Source of the DNA: Rebecca billardiae RCC1528
Lineage: Eukaryota > Haptophyta
Assembly: GCA_965240325.2 (NCBI GenBank)
Contig: OZ251236.1
Location: forward strand, 1,302,001-1,366,000
DNA length: 64,000 nt
Direction: 5' to 3'
Part shown: one piece after another, positions 23,675 through 34,099 of the stretch
Numbering within the stretch: the first letter of the stretch is position 1
Layout: every line of letters begins with the position of its first letter
Program-made: the position numbers and the translations under genes
The notes under the pieces: model-generated
The model's database searches: none
Told to the model about the DNA's origin: nothing
What the model saw: only the letters and a program-made list of their open reading frames with translations

Positions 23675-25470
23675 CCGGACTTACTTTACACTTTACAACT
23701 TTACAGGCCCTCTCGCGCCCGCGGCCCGGCGGCGGCGCGGCGGCCGGCGGGCCAGCATGCGTCCGGTCGGACTGGCCGGACATGTCCGGCTGGGCTCCCG
23801 GACCTACTTTACACTTTACAACTTTACACGCCGGGCTGGGTGCTGGCCTGGCTCGTGCTCGATGCCCCGTCCGGACGTGCGCTCCCGGACCTACTTTACA
23901 CTTTATACAACTTTACAGGCCCTCTCGCGCCCGCGGCCGGCCGGCCGGCGGCGCGGCGGCCAGCATGCGTCCGGTCGGACTGGCCGGACATGTCCGGCTG
24001 GGCTCCCGGACCTACTTTACACTTTACAACTTTACACGCCGGGCTGGGTGCTGGCCTGGCTCGTGCTCGATGCCCCGTCCGGACGTGCGCTCCCGGACTT
24101 ACTTTACACTTTACAACTTTACAGGCCCTCTCGCGCCCGCGGCCGGCGGCGCGGCGGCCAGCACGCGTCCGGTCGGACTGGCCGGACATGTCCGGCCGGG
24201 CTCCCGGACCTACTTTACACTTTACAACTTTACACGCCGGGCTGGGTGCTGGCCTGGCTCATGGTCGATGCCCCGTCCGGACGTGCGCTCCCGGACCTAC
24301 TTTACACTTTACAACTTTACAGGCCCTCTCGCGCCCGCGGCCGGCGGCGCGGCGGCCACGGCATGCGTCCGGTCGGACTGGCCGGACATGTCCGGCTGGG
24401 CTCCCGGACCTACTTTACACTTTACAACTTTACACGCCGGGCTGGGTGCTGGCCTGGCTCGTGCTCGATGCCCCGTCCGGACGTGCGCTCCCGGACCTAC
24501 TTTACACTTTACAACTTTACAGGCCCTCTCGCGCCCGCGGCCGCGGCGGCGCGACGGCCAGCATGCGTCCGGTCGGACTGGCCGGACATGTCCGGCTGGG
24601 CTCCCGGACCTACTTTACACTTTACAACTTTACACGCCGGGCTGGGTGCTGGCCTGGCTCGTGCTCGATGCCCCGTCCGGACGTGCGCTCCCGGACCTAC
24701 TTTACACTTTATACAACTTTACAGGCCCTCTCGCGCCCGCGGCCGGCCGGCCGGCGGCGCGGCGGCCAGCATGCGTCCGGTCGGACTGGCCGGACATGTC
24801 CGGCTGGGCTCCCGGACCTACTTTACACTTTACAACTTTACACGCCGGGCTGGGTGCTGGCCTGGCTCGTGCTCGATGCCCCGTCCGGACGTGCGCTCCC
24901 GGACTTACTTTACACTTTACAACTTTACAGGCCCTCTCGCGCCCGCGGCCGGCGGCGCGGCGGCCAGCACGCGTCCGGTCGGACTGGCCGGACATGTCCG
25001 GCTGGGCTCCCGGACCTACTTTACACTTTACAACGTTACACGCCGGGCTGGGTGCTGGCCTGGCTCGTGCTCGATGCCCCGTCCGGATCTGCGCTCCCGG
25101 ACCTACTTTACACTTTACAACTTTACAGGCCCTCTCGCCCCCGCGGCCGGCGGCGCGGCGGCCAGCATGCGTCCGGTCGGACTGGCCGGACATGTCCGGC
25201 TGGGCTCCCGGATCTACTTTACACTTTACAACTTTACACGCCGCGGGCTGGGTGCTGGCCTGGCTCATGGTCGATGCCCCGTCCGGACGTGCGCTCCCGG
25301 ACTTACTTTACACTTTACAACTTTACAGGCCCTCTCGCGCCCGCGGCCGGCGGCGCGGCGGCCAGCATGCGTCCGGTCGGACTGGCCGGACATGTCCGGC
25401 TGGGCTCCCGGACCTACTTTACACTTTACAACTTTACACGCCGGGCTGGGTGCTGGCCTGGCTCATGGTC
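23675..25470 (+). repeat. Satellite array, ~200-bp units, about nine copies
   Basis: Unit landmarks (A[TC]GCGTCCGGTCGGACTGG) lie at 23757, 23966, 24166, 24363, 24564, 24771, 24968, 25168 and 25367, giving periods of 197-209 bp. Each unit carries two copies of TACTTTACACTTTACAACTT, one followed by ACGCCGGGCTGG and one by AGGCCCTCTCGC. It also carries the perfect 16-bp palindrome GCCGGACATGTCCGGC (altered in the 24166 unit, where CCGG follows) and usually CGTCCGGACG. Units 1-2 and 5-6 share private variants, showing an about 805-bp higher-order duplication. All three forward frames are stop-free; I do not call a gene. Confidence 0.9.
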
Positions 25471-26132
25471 GCGCCAGCCAGATCAGTCGCGCGCGCGCGG
25501 CGGCACTGCGCGCGCGCGGGGCGCGCGTGCCTTTCCTAGAAACTTCCGCAGAGCCGCGAGAAGGTTACACTTTACATAGTGACAGGGCTGGACCAGGCTT
25601 ACTAGTTACACATAGGAGACCACGACGTTACATATAGGAGGCATAGGCTACATTTCTACTATACGGCTTTTCTGGGGGGTGTAACCTTCTCGTGACAGGA
25701 CCACCACCCTGCGCGCTAACGCTCGCATATCAATCAAGCAGCGCTGCTGGCTGACGTCTCAACTCAGACGAATGTCTATATATATATATATATGTGTGTG
25801 AGTATAGATGACAGGATTCGTGCTGTAGTGACGATCGCGCGAGCCGCGCCGCGAGCCAACGAACCGCGGCAACCGCGTTACCGCCGACCGCGCGCGACCG
25901 TCACCGTGCGCGCGGGCCACTCGGGGCTAGCTGCGTCGAACCGCCGTGCCGAGTGCGGCGACTCGGATACAGATTGGTCAGAGAGCCCGCAAGCCGTGCT
26001 ACGTCTCAGCACGCCGAGCGCGAGGTCATTCGATACGCCACCGGGGTAGCGGCGCACCAACGCCACGAATAAGTTAGGATGATGATGTACGCGTGCACGG
26101 TGCCGGCACGTCGATCGCGCGCGCTGCTCGTG
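25471..26132. other. Intergenic region 3' of UBE2S, with TA microsatellite
   Basis: No gene seen. It contains two copies of GAGAAGGTTACA, at 25559 (forward) and 25681-25692 (reverse complement), and a TA/TG microsatellite at about 25777-25800. The proximal part near 26132 would be the UBE2S 3' UTR. Confidence 0.4.
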
Positions 26133-27225
26133 TCACAAGCGCTTGAGGCTCTTCTTTTTTTCGAGCTTGCGCTTGTCTATCAAGCTCTGCTCGTCCTTGC
26201 CCGGCCGCTGCTTCTTCTGCTGCTGCATCGCGTCCGCGCTCGACGAGCCCGCGTGCTCCGCCGACGAGGCGCCGCCCTCGGCGTTCGAGTCACCGCGGTC
26301 CGCGAGCTTGGGCCGCGCGTGGATGTCGCACAGGAGCCGCGCCTGCTTGGCGTACTCGACGTAGTCCTCCATGAAGAGCTTCGCCGCGTCCTCGTTCAGG
26401 GCGGACTCGGGGAAGGGGTTGATGAGCAGGCAGCGCACCACCTGCGCGAGGTCACGCCGCGCGCGTGCGCGCCGCGCCGGCGCGCGTCAGCCGCGCGTGG
26501 CGGTGCGGCAGGCGGCGCTGGGCGGCGGCGCGCGTGGCAGCGGCGCGGGGCACGCGCCTGCATGATGTGCCCGAGCGCAATGTCCTGCTTCCAGTCGCGC
26601 TTGAGCGTGTTCACGCAGATCTCGCCCGTCTTCGAGATGTTCGGGTGGAAGATCCTTGTTTGGAAGTACCCTGCGCGCGCATCGCCCGGCCAGGCGCTCG
26701 GAGTGAGTGGGGGCCAGCCCGCGCGCCGGGCCGCGCGCGCGTAGGCCGCGCGGGCACGCACCCTTGGGCGGCGACGCGGGAAAGTCGAATGGAAGGACTA
26801 GCTTCACTCTGAAGACGCCACCCTCGTACGGCGTGCCCTCTGCGCGCGTCGCGAGGGCGCCGGGCGCCACAGCGTGGCATCAGGCCGCGGAGCTGCCAGG
26901 TGGCAGGGTGGCACGGCGAGCGCGAGCGGCCGCGTGCCGCGCACCCGGCCCCTCAATGTCGATCCGGATGTCGGTCACGTCCTCCTCGTTCAGATGGATC
27001 TTGATGCCGGCAGGGGGCGACATTGAGAGCTTGCGCAGCTCCTTCGCGACGCCGCTCACCACCGCAGGAGCGATGTTCTCGTTTGACTGCGGGAGGGCGG
27101 CATGCGCACGGCGCGCGCGCACATGCGCACGCGCGGTCACGACGTCAAGGCCGCGGCGAGAGGCGCAGACGGCCTGGACCACACTGGCAAGGTGTGCACG
27201 CTCAGCGAGCCAGCGCACGCACCAT
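26133..27225 (-). CDS. UBE2S: Ubiquitin-conjugating enzyme E2 S (APC/C K11-chain elongating E2)
   Basis: Five coding exons on the minus strand: 27223-27225 (the ATG alone), 26945-27086, 26762-26839, 26558-26670 and 26133-26441. They give 214 residues (human protein about 222). The UBC fold is complete: [37 protein letters not shown], and [12 protein letters not shown] with the catalytic Cys at 93. [17 protein letters not shown] segment follows, which is diagnostic for UBE2S. The tail is Lys-rich and ends KKKSLKRL, matching the terminal Leu-Arg/Lys-Arg-Leu motif that docks human UBE2S on the anaphase-promoting complex, where it extends Lys11-linked ubiquitin chains. The intron after exon 4 (26442-26557) has a GC donor; no GT donor keeps the frame. 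The one-codon first exon is inferred from the donor following ATG and the match to the family N-terminus. Confidence 0.9.
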
Positions 27226-27585
27226 CGTGGTCAGATGCCCGCGAGTACGGCAGCGGACGGGGGCGTGTGGGCTCGCGCAGGCAGCAGGAGCCTGTGGCGG
27301 GCGCTTGGAGGTCGCCACTGCTCGACGCTCGCTGCGTTCAGGCTGTGTTCATCTATTTTCGCTGAAACGCCAAGCGAAAGTCGCGGCCTTTTTTCCCAGC
27401 AGGATGAAAACATTTACTTTCCGACTTTTTGTCGGGCTTCGCGCCTTCGGCAGCAAGTAAAAGTTGAGAAAGCTCGGCGATGCCGATGAGCGCCCTCCCC
27501 AACCAACTCCAGAGCGTCGGCGGAGGCCGCACAAGGCGACTACAGTCGTCACACGGTCGTGCTTCGTTGCATCGTCGCCCGGCAC
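27226..27585. other. Short intergenic gap between two minus-strand genes
   Basis: 360 bp. It should contain the UBE2S 5' UTR and promoter and the methyltransferase 3' UTR. A small stem (CCGACTTTTTGTCGG, about 27420-27434) is the only structure seen. Confidence 0.3.
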
Positions 27586-28680
27586 TCATTTCGTGTGCCG
27601 GCAGTTGCCCCAGATCTGGCCGCACTGCGTGCACAGGCGGCGGCCGTCGGGCGCGCGCTTTTGCGCGAGCTGCGCCTTGCGCTCGGCCGCTGTCTGCCTG
27701 CGCCGGCTCGGGTCAGAGGCGTCGCGCATCGCGTGCGGGAGCTCGGCGGCGGAGGCGGCGAGGGTGCAGCCCGGCGCATCCGCGCTCCCACCGCCCTCGC
27801 CCTCGCGCCCGGGCCCCTCGCGCCACCACGCCAGCACCACCTCGCGCAGCTGCCCCGGCAGCTTGAGGTACCAGAACGACACAAACGGCGCCGTCACCGC
27901 GCCCGACGAGCCCGAGCCCGCGCGCCGGCGCTCGCCCGCGGCGTTGTGCGCGCCCCGCGGCGAGGTGTACTTGTACCGGAAGGGCGGGCAGAGGTAGCAC
28001 GGACGCGCCGCGCCGAACCCGCTCGTGCCGTAGTACGCGCGGCAGTACACGTACGAGGGCATGAGCAGCAGGCACGGCTGGGCCGCGCGTGCGCAGAAGC
28101 TGAGCAGCCGCTCCACGTGGTCGGCCGTGTACGGCGGGTTGGTCACGAGCACGTCGAAGGCCGGGAGCGCACCGCGCGAGGCGGCGGCGTAGAAGTCCTC
28201 GTTCCGGTTGTACACGCTGCTGAACCCCAGCCCGGCCAGGTGCCTCGCCACAGAGCCGGCGCAGTAGTAAGGGTCGTAGATACGCAGCTCTGAACGCGAC
28301 TTGCCGAGCGAACGCGCCAGCCGGTCGAGGATGGGCGAGATGTGCTCGTACGCGACGAAGGGCGTCTCGGCGTGATCCGCGTCGCACGCTGGGAATGAGT
28401 AGCGCTCTGGCCGCGCCGGGCGCTGCTCGACGCCCTCGTCGCGTGCATGCGGCTGCTTCACTCGACGAGGCTCCTCGCCCTCCGGCGGGGACGGGCGCGG
28501 GCGCTTCCGCTCCTTGTGCCGCTGCACGGCGACCCTCGCGTCGGGCGTGGCAGGTGCATGCGCTGGGCAGTCCTCGTGCCTCACTGCTGGCGCCGCCGCA
28601 TCGGGCTTGTCCCTCTGCCTCCGCTTCCGCTTCTTCACTCTCCTCTTCTTCATCGTCGCGCCCAGCTCGTCCGCCGCCAT
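27586..28680 (-). CDS. Putative N6-adenine-type methyltransferase (NPPY motif) with C-terminal Cys motif
   Basis: Intronless, 364 residues from the ATG at 28680. The open frame extends to 28719, but only through a GTG, so I use the ATG, which has A at -3 and G at +4. The N-terminus is a Lys/Arg-rich basic segment (MKKRRVKKRKRRQRDK), probably a nuclear or nucleolar signal. The core has YDPYYCAGSVARHLAGLGF (a SAM-site-like segment) and VTNPPYTADHVERLL, whose NPPY (181-184) is the catalytic motif of amino-group methyltransferases acting on adenine in DNA or RNA, or on glutamine. The C-terminus ends LCTQCGQIWGNCRHTK, a CxxC-type possible zinc site. The substrate is unknown; a nucleolar RNA is a plausible guess. 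It is tandem with UBE2S and ferredoxin on the same strand. Confidence 0.65.
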   Translation of the reverse strand: MAADELGATMKKRRVKKRKRRQRDKPDAAAPAVRHEDCPAHAPATPDARVAVQRHKERKRPRPSPPEGEEPRRVKQPHARDEGVEQRPARPERYSFPACDADHAETPFVAYEHISPILDRLARSLGKSRSELRIYDPYYCAGSVARHLAGLGFSSVYNRNEDFYAAASRGALPAFDVLVTNPPYTADHVERLLSFCARAAQPCLLLMPSYVYCRAYYGTSGFGAARPCYLCPPFRYKYTSPRGAHNAAGERRRAGSGSSGAVTAPFVSFWYLKLPGQLREVVLAWWREGPGREGEGGGSADAPGCTLAASAAELPHAMRDASDPSRRRQTAAERKAQLAQKRAPDGRRLCTQCGQIWGNCRHTK

Positions 28681-29231
28681 CGTGGACCGAGACTTAGAAA
28701 GCCGCCAGCGTTTTAGCACTGTCTTCTGCCCGATTTTCCTTATTCCTTTTCCTTTAGTTCATCGTTTCGGGTTCTCGGGCCCAGGCCGCTGCCCAGTGGC
28801 CGGGCGGGCGCCGCGGCCCCCCCGAGCTGATCAAGAGCCGGCTCGGTCTCGGGACGACGTCCGACCGGGCGACCGAGGTGACCAGTGCGGGCTCGGAGAG
28901 TTCGTCCGCATAGAGTGCCGCACCGGGGACTCAGGCGCTCCCCGTCGAGACCCGTACAAGACTCTACTAACACGTGTGCTCAGCCCACGCTAGTCCTCAG
29001 GTGCTACTGCAGACCACTGAGTGCTGATGGTGTGCTAGCAGAGGGCCTGTCGCGCGTCGCGCGGCAGGCGCTGATAACGCGCCGGCCAATCAACAGTCCA
29101 CGCCGCACCGAGCCGGCGCCCGCAGTCAGCGGGCGCGCGGAGGGAGCTCAGCGGCCGGGGTGGCCGTGCGCTGCCCCCCGCGATCGGCGATGGCGGGCCA
29201 CTGCCGTGCGCTGTCGGTCGTAATGCGCCGC
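28681..29231. other. Intergenic region between methyltransferase and ferredoxin
   Basis: About 550 bp. It contains the methyltransferase 5' UTR and promoter and the ferredoxin 3' UTR. I see no conserved motif, repeat or RNA gene. Confidence 0.3.
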
Positions 29232-29828
29232 TTAGAAGAGGTCCTCCTCCTTGTGCGTCTCGATCGTGCAGTCCGAGGTCGGGTACGCGACGCACGTGAG
29301 CACGAAGCCACCCTCCATCTGGCCGTCGTCGAGGAACGACTGGTCCGACTGGTCGATCGTGCCCGCCGCAACCTTGCCGCAGCACGTCGAGCACGCGCCC
29401 GCGCGGCACGAGTACGGGAGGTCGATGCCCTCCTCCTCGGCCTTGTCGAGGATGTACGTGTCATCCGGGCACTCGATCTTCGACTCGCCCGACGGGGTCA
29501 CGAGCGTCACGGTGTACATGTTCACCGACGGCGCGTTGCCCGTGCGGCGGAAGGCCGACGTGGCGACGTTGTAGGCCGAGGCCGAGGCAACGAGCGCAGC
29601 TGCTCGACGGCACGCGCGGGTGCGCGGGGGGCGTGCGCGCGTAATTAGCCGGCGAGCGCGTGCGCGCGCGCACACCGCATGGCAGCAGGCAAGCACGGGG
29701 CCGGCGCGCAGCGGGTACCACGAGGGTACCACGCTGCGGCTGGACGCCCTCAGGCAGCGCCGTCGCGTCGCGCCCGCCGCGCGCGCGCTCGGCAGCGCGC
29801 GCGCACCGAGGAGGAAGTGGCGGAACAT
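29232..29828 (-). CDS. petF: Plant-type [2Fe-2S] ferredoxin, plastid-targeted precursor
   Basis: Two exons, 29807-29828 and 29232-29599, joined by a 207-bp GT-AG intron (phase 1), encode 129 residues. Cluster ligands are C72, C77 and C80 in [15 protein letters not shown], and C110 in FVLTCVAYP, the standard photosynthetic ferredoxin pattern. It carries electrons from photosystem I to FNR and other stromal enzymes. Splicing gives the leader [16 protein letters not shown], a signal peptide with an A-x-A cleavage site, followed by [18 protein letters not shown], a short transit-like stretch. That bipartite design fits a complex plastid reached through the ER. The mature part starts near [11 protein letters not shown]. 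Reading through the intron would instead give a long Arg/Ala-rich leader. It is divergent from the VPS13-like gene. Confidence 0.9.
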   Translation of the reverse strand: MFRHFLLGARALPSARAAGATRRRCLRASSRSVVPSWYPLRAGPVLACCHAVCARARARRLITRARPPRTRACRRAAALVASASAYNVATSAFRRTGNAPSVNMYTVTLVTPSGESKIECPDDTYILDKAEEEGIDLPYSCRAGACSTCCGKVAAGTIDQSDQSFLDDGQMEGGFVLTCVAYPTSDCTIETHKEEDLF

Positions 29829-30240
29829 TGCGAAAGACGAGGCCGACAACACACGCTGTTGATGACGCGAGCGAGCGCGGGGATCCTGCCGTGCGGCCTT
29901 CGGCCTGCGGCTCGGGGCTCGAGATCTCCGGAGATCCACAGCCTTGGCCAATCCGGACACATTCGCGAGAGTTCTCGCCGTCACGCTTCCGCGAAAGCGC
30001 GCCCCCGCCGCCACCGTCGAAACGCCTCCGACCTAAAAAAACCAAATGCGTCCGGACCAAACAAATCCGACGACTTGATTTTCCGCGTTGTCACCGTTTT
30101 CGGTCGTCAAACCGGCGCGGTGCATGCATTTCCCCGCGGAGAGGGTCGCTCCACGGGGATCCCGAGCAATGGCGTCGTCACTTCGGGTCCGATCCGCCTG
30201 CTGCTCCTAGGCGGCCACTAGGCGCGGCCCGCCAGATCCG
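29829..30240. promoter_or_regulatory. Bidirectional promoter region between ferredoxin and VPS13-like genes
   Basis: 412 bp between head-to-head start codons. A CCAAT pentamer occurs at about 29948 (GGCCAATCCGG). No TATA box is evident. Function is inferred from position only. Confidence 0.35.
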
Positions 30241-33200
30241 ATGGTGCTCGAGGGCTTCGTCGCGAAGGCGCTGAGCGGTGCCCTCGGCGAGTGGCTCGAG
30301 GACATCACGCCGGACCGGCTGCACGTCGGCGGCCTGAGCGGCGACGTGCAGCTCGAGAATCTGAGCCTGCGCGTCGGCGCGATCGTGCCCGGACCGCTGC
30401 CGCTCGCCGTGCGCGGCGGGCGCGTGGGGCGGCTCGTGCTGCGCGTGCCGTGGGCCCACCTCTCCTCCCAGCCCACCGTCGTCCAGCTGCACGACCTCGA
30501 TGTCACGCTCGCCATCGCGGGCGCGCAGGAGGCTCACGCGGGGCCGCGGATGCGCCGCGCGGCCGCCGCGCCGCCGCCGCGAATCGAGCCAAAGTCGGTC
30601 GCGAAGGCGCTGCGCAACTTGCACGTGGCGGTGCACCGCGTGCGCATCCGCCTCCTAGCGCGCGCGGGCCCGCTCGACGAGCCGTACGCCGAGGCGGCCG
30701 CACCGACACTCGCCCTGAGCCTGTGTCTGGACAGGCTCAGCCTGGCCTCTCGGGATGGGCCGCGCCCGCACCACGCCGCCGAGCACGCCGCGGCGGCGGG
30801 CGAGGGGCGAGGCGCGAGCGAGCGGCAGCCCGCGGGCCCCGCCGCCGCGCCGAGCGAACCCCGCCCGCTCGGCGACAACGGCACGCGCGGGAGCGGCCGC
30901 GGCGGCGCGGACGCACCGGACGCGGCCGGCTCTGCGGCCGAGGGGGTGCCTCTTGCGCTGAGCAAGACGCTGACGCTCGACGGGCTGGCGGTGCGCGTGC
31001 TCGAGCTGGGGCACGCGCCCTCGGCCGAGGCGCTGCGCACGGCGGGGCTCCCGGGCGCGCCCGTGCCCGGTAGATCCCCCGGCGCGACAACGGGCGCGGC
31101 CGCTGGGCCTGCGCACAGCGCCGCGCCGAGCTGGCCCGCGCCGGCGGGCACGGCGGTGGCGCTGAGCGGGAGCGCGGCCGGCGCGGCGGACGACGGCGCG
31201 GTGCTGGGGCCGCTGAGCGCGCGAATCGAGTGCGAGCTCAGCCTCCCGCCGTGCCCGGACGAGCGCGCGCTCGCCCGCGCCGCGCAGCACGCCTCTGCCG
31301 GCGCGGCCGCGGGCGGCGCGGCTGGCGGCGCGAGCGGCGCTGCGCACAGCGTGGCGGACGCCGATGCGGCCGACGCGCACGCGGCGGCGGCGGCGCGGGA
31401 GGAGCGGCTCCGGCGGCGGCGGCAGGCGCCGCCCGCGCAGCTTGCCCTCAGCATCTCGGACCTCGCGCTCCGCCTCGACCGCTCCCAGTGCGCCGCGCTG
31501 CTCTGGCTGGCGGCCGCGTGCGCCGCGCCGCTGCGCGCCGCGCTCGCTCAGTGGCCTCCGCTGCCGCCCGCGCGCGCCGTGCGCGAAGGCGGCGCGCGGC
31601 AGTGGTGGGCGTGGGCCGCGCACGCGTGGCTGCACGAGACGCGCGCGCACGCAGCGGCCGCCGCCGCCGCCACGCCCGCGCTGCGCGCCCACGCCACCCC
31701 GGCGGCACCCGCAGCGCACGGCGCGCGCCCGGCGGCGCGCGCGCGGCGCGTGAGCGCCGTGCTGTGCACCGCGCTCGCCTGCCGGCTGCTCGTGGAGCGG
31801 GAGCTGCAGGCGGCGGCGGCGATGCGGCAGGCGGGCGCGGCGGCGGCCGCCGCGCGCGTGCGCGCTCAGCTGCGCGCACGGCGCCTCGGCCGGGTGCTCG
31901 GCGCCGAGCGCGCGGCCGCGTGCGCCGCCGTCGCGGCGGCCGAGGCGGCGGCCGCGGCCGCGGCCGCGGCCGCGGCGCCGGGCCTTGCCCAGAGCGGCCG
32001 GCGGATGAGCGGGGACGGCGGTACGCCCCCGGCACTCGCGCCCGCGGCCGCTCTGGGCCCGTGGCTGCTGCCCGCCGCCGCGTGCGTGCGCGTGCACCTG
32101 TCGCACTGCGCGCTCTCGCTGGACGCGCGGCCGTGGCGCGGCGGCGGCCGCGGCGGCGGCGGCGTCGGCGGTGACGGCGGTGGCGGCGGTGGAGGCGGTG
32201 ACGGCGGTGGCGGCGGCTTGCAGGGCCATCGGCTGCCGGGGCGGGGAGGCGAGGGCACGGGGCTCGAGCGTGGCGGCGTGGCCGACGATGCAGCGCACGA
32301 GGCGGAGGCTGACGAGCTGCCGCCCCTGCCCCTGCCACCGCCGCTCCTCCTCGCTGCCTCCGCGCGCTGCCTTCCCCTCGACACCGCCGCGCACGCGGCC
32401 GGCACGCTAGGCGCGCACGCGGCGGGCGCGCGCGCCGCCGAGCTTCGGGTTGAGGTGCGGCTGCGGCTGAGTGAGCACGCGGCGCCGACGGCGCGCGCCG
32501 AGCGCGCAGAGTCGGCCGGGCTGGGCGGCCTCGCCCTGCCCCTCGCGCGCGTCCCCAGCGAGCCCGCCTCGCCAGCCACAGGCGGTAGCGGCGGGGCGCC
32601 GCTGCCGTCCGCGCGCGCGTTGGCGGACGCGCGCGCAGCACAGCAGCCGCGCGGCCTCGGCATCGGGGGGCGGCTGCTGCGGCTGGGCGCTGCGCCGCAC
32701 GCGGGGCGTGGGCCCGCGCCGCTCGGCGCGGGCGAGCGCGGGCGCGCGCCGGGCGCCGAGCGGCCCCGGCCCCACTCGCCGCCGCCGCCGCCGCGCGTGC
32801 GCGTGCAAGCCGTAGCCCTCAGCGGCAGCGCGGCAAGTGTGCAGCTCAACTTCCGCTGCGCGCCGCTGCGCCCGCCCGCGGCCGCGCCCGCCGAGCGCGC
32901 GCGCGCCGGCGGCGGCGCAGGGGCAGAGACGCCGCGCGCCGCGACGGGGGGCGTCGGCGGTGCCGTCGGCGCGCTCGCGCGCCCTCGCTGCCGCGCGCGC
33001 GCCCTGCTCTGGGCGCGTGAGCTGAGCTTCAGCCTCAGCCCGCCGCCGCCGCCCGCGCGCGCGGGCGCGGACGCGGGCGCAGCCGCAGAGGGCGCGGCGG
33101 GCACGCGGGGCTCAGCCGCGGCCTCGGCGGGGCGCGCGCGCGCCACGCTGAGCTGCCGCGCGCGCGAGCTCGCGCTGGACGTGTGCGACGGACGCGCGGC

Positions 33201-34068
33201 CGAGGGGCGCGGCGGCGAGGGCAGGAGGCCGCCGCAGCCGCCTCCGCCTCCGCCGCCTCCGCCTGAGGCCGCGGCGCGCGCCGAGCACGGAGCTCCGTCC
33301 GCGGCGGCGGCGGCGGCGGCGGCGGCGGACGCGCCGAGCACGCCGCCGGTGGCTGCCGGCGTGGCCGTGGCAGCCACTGCCGGCGGCACGGCTGCGCTGC
33401 GGGCAGGGCTGGCAGGGGGCGGCACGGGCGGCGCGGACGGCGGCGGCGCCGACCCGCCTCGCCATGCCGACTCGTCCGGCGGCGGCGGCGGCGCGCCTCT
33501 CGCGCGGGCCGTCGACATGGCCGTGACGGTGGCATGGGGGCCAGAGGCGGCGGCGGCGGGCGTGCGCGCGGGCGGCGGCGGCGCGTGGCTCGGCGCGGAG
33601 CCGCCGGCGGGTGCATCGCCGCCGCCGCCGCCGCCCGCGCGCGTGCAGGTGCGCGCCGCGCACGGCTGCGTCGGCCTCAGCGCGGGCGCGGCGCCCCCTC
33701 TGCTTGCTCTGGCGCACGCGGCGGCCGTGCTGGCGCGCGGCCGCGTGTCGCGCGCCGCCATGTCGGCGGCGGCGACGCGCGGCGCGCCGATGCTGCGCTC
33801 GGCGTCCTCCAGCCGGCTGAGCCGCGCGGGCTCCGAGCGCTCTCTGCTGCACGCGCGCGGCTCACTCGGCGGCGGCGGCGGCGGCGCGTCCCGACTGCGC
33901 ACGCGCGCCGCCTCCTCCGTCGCGCTCCCGGAGGCGCCGGGCACGCCACTGCCGCCGGCGGCGGCGGCGCCGACCGCGCCGTCAGCCGGCGCGGAGATCG
34001 ACGTGAGCCTCGACAGCGCGCTCGTCGCGCTGGCCACCGCGCCGCCGCCCCAAGCCGCGGCCGGCTGC

Positions 34069-34099
<31 letters not shown>

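Noticed and set aside
23675-25470. CRISPR array
   Set aside because: Units are about 200-bp tandem repeats without unique spacers, in a eukaryotic genome.
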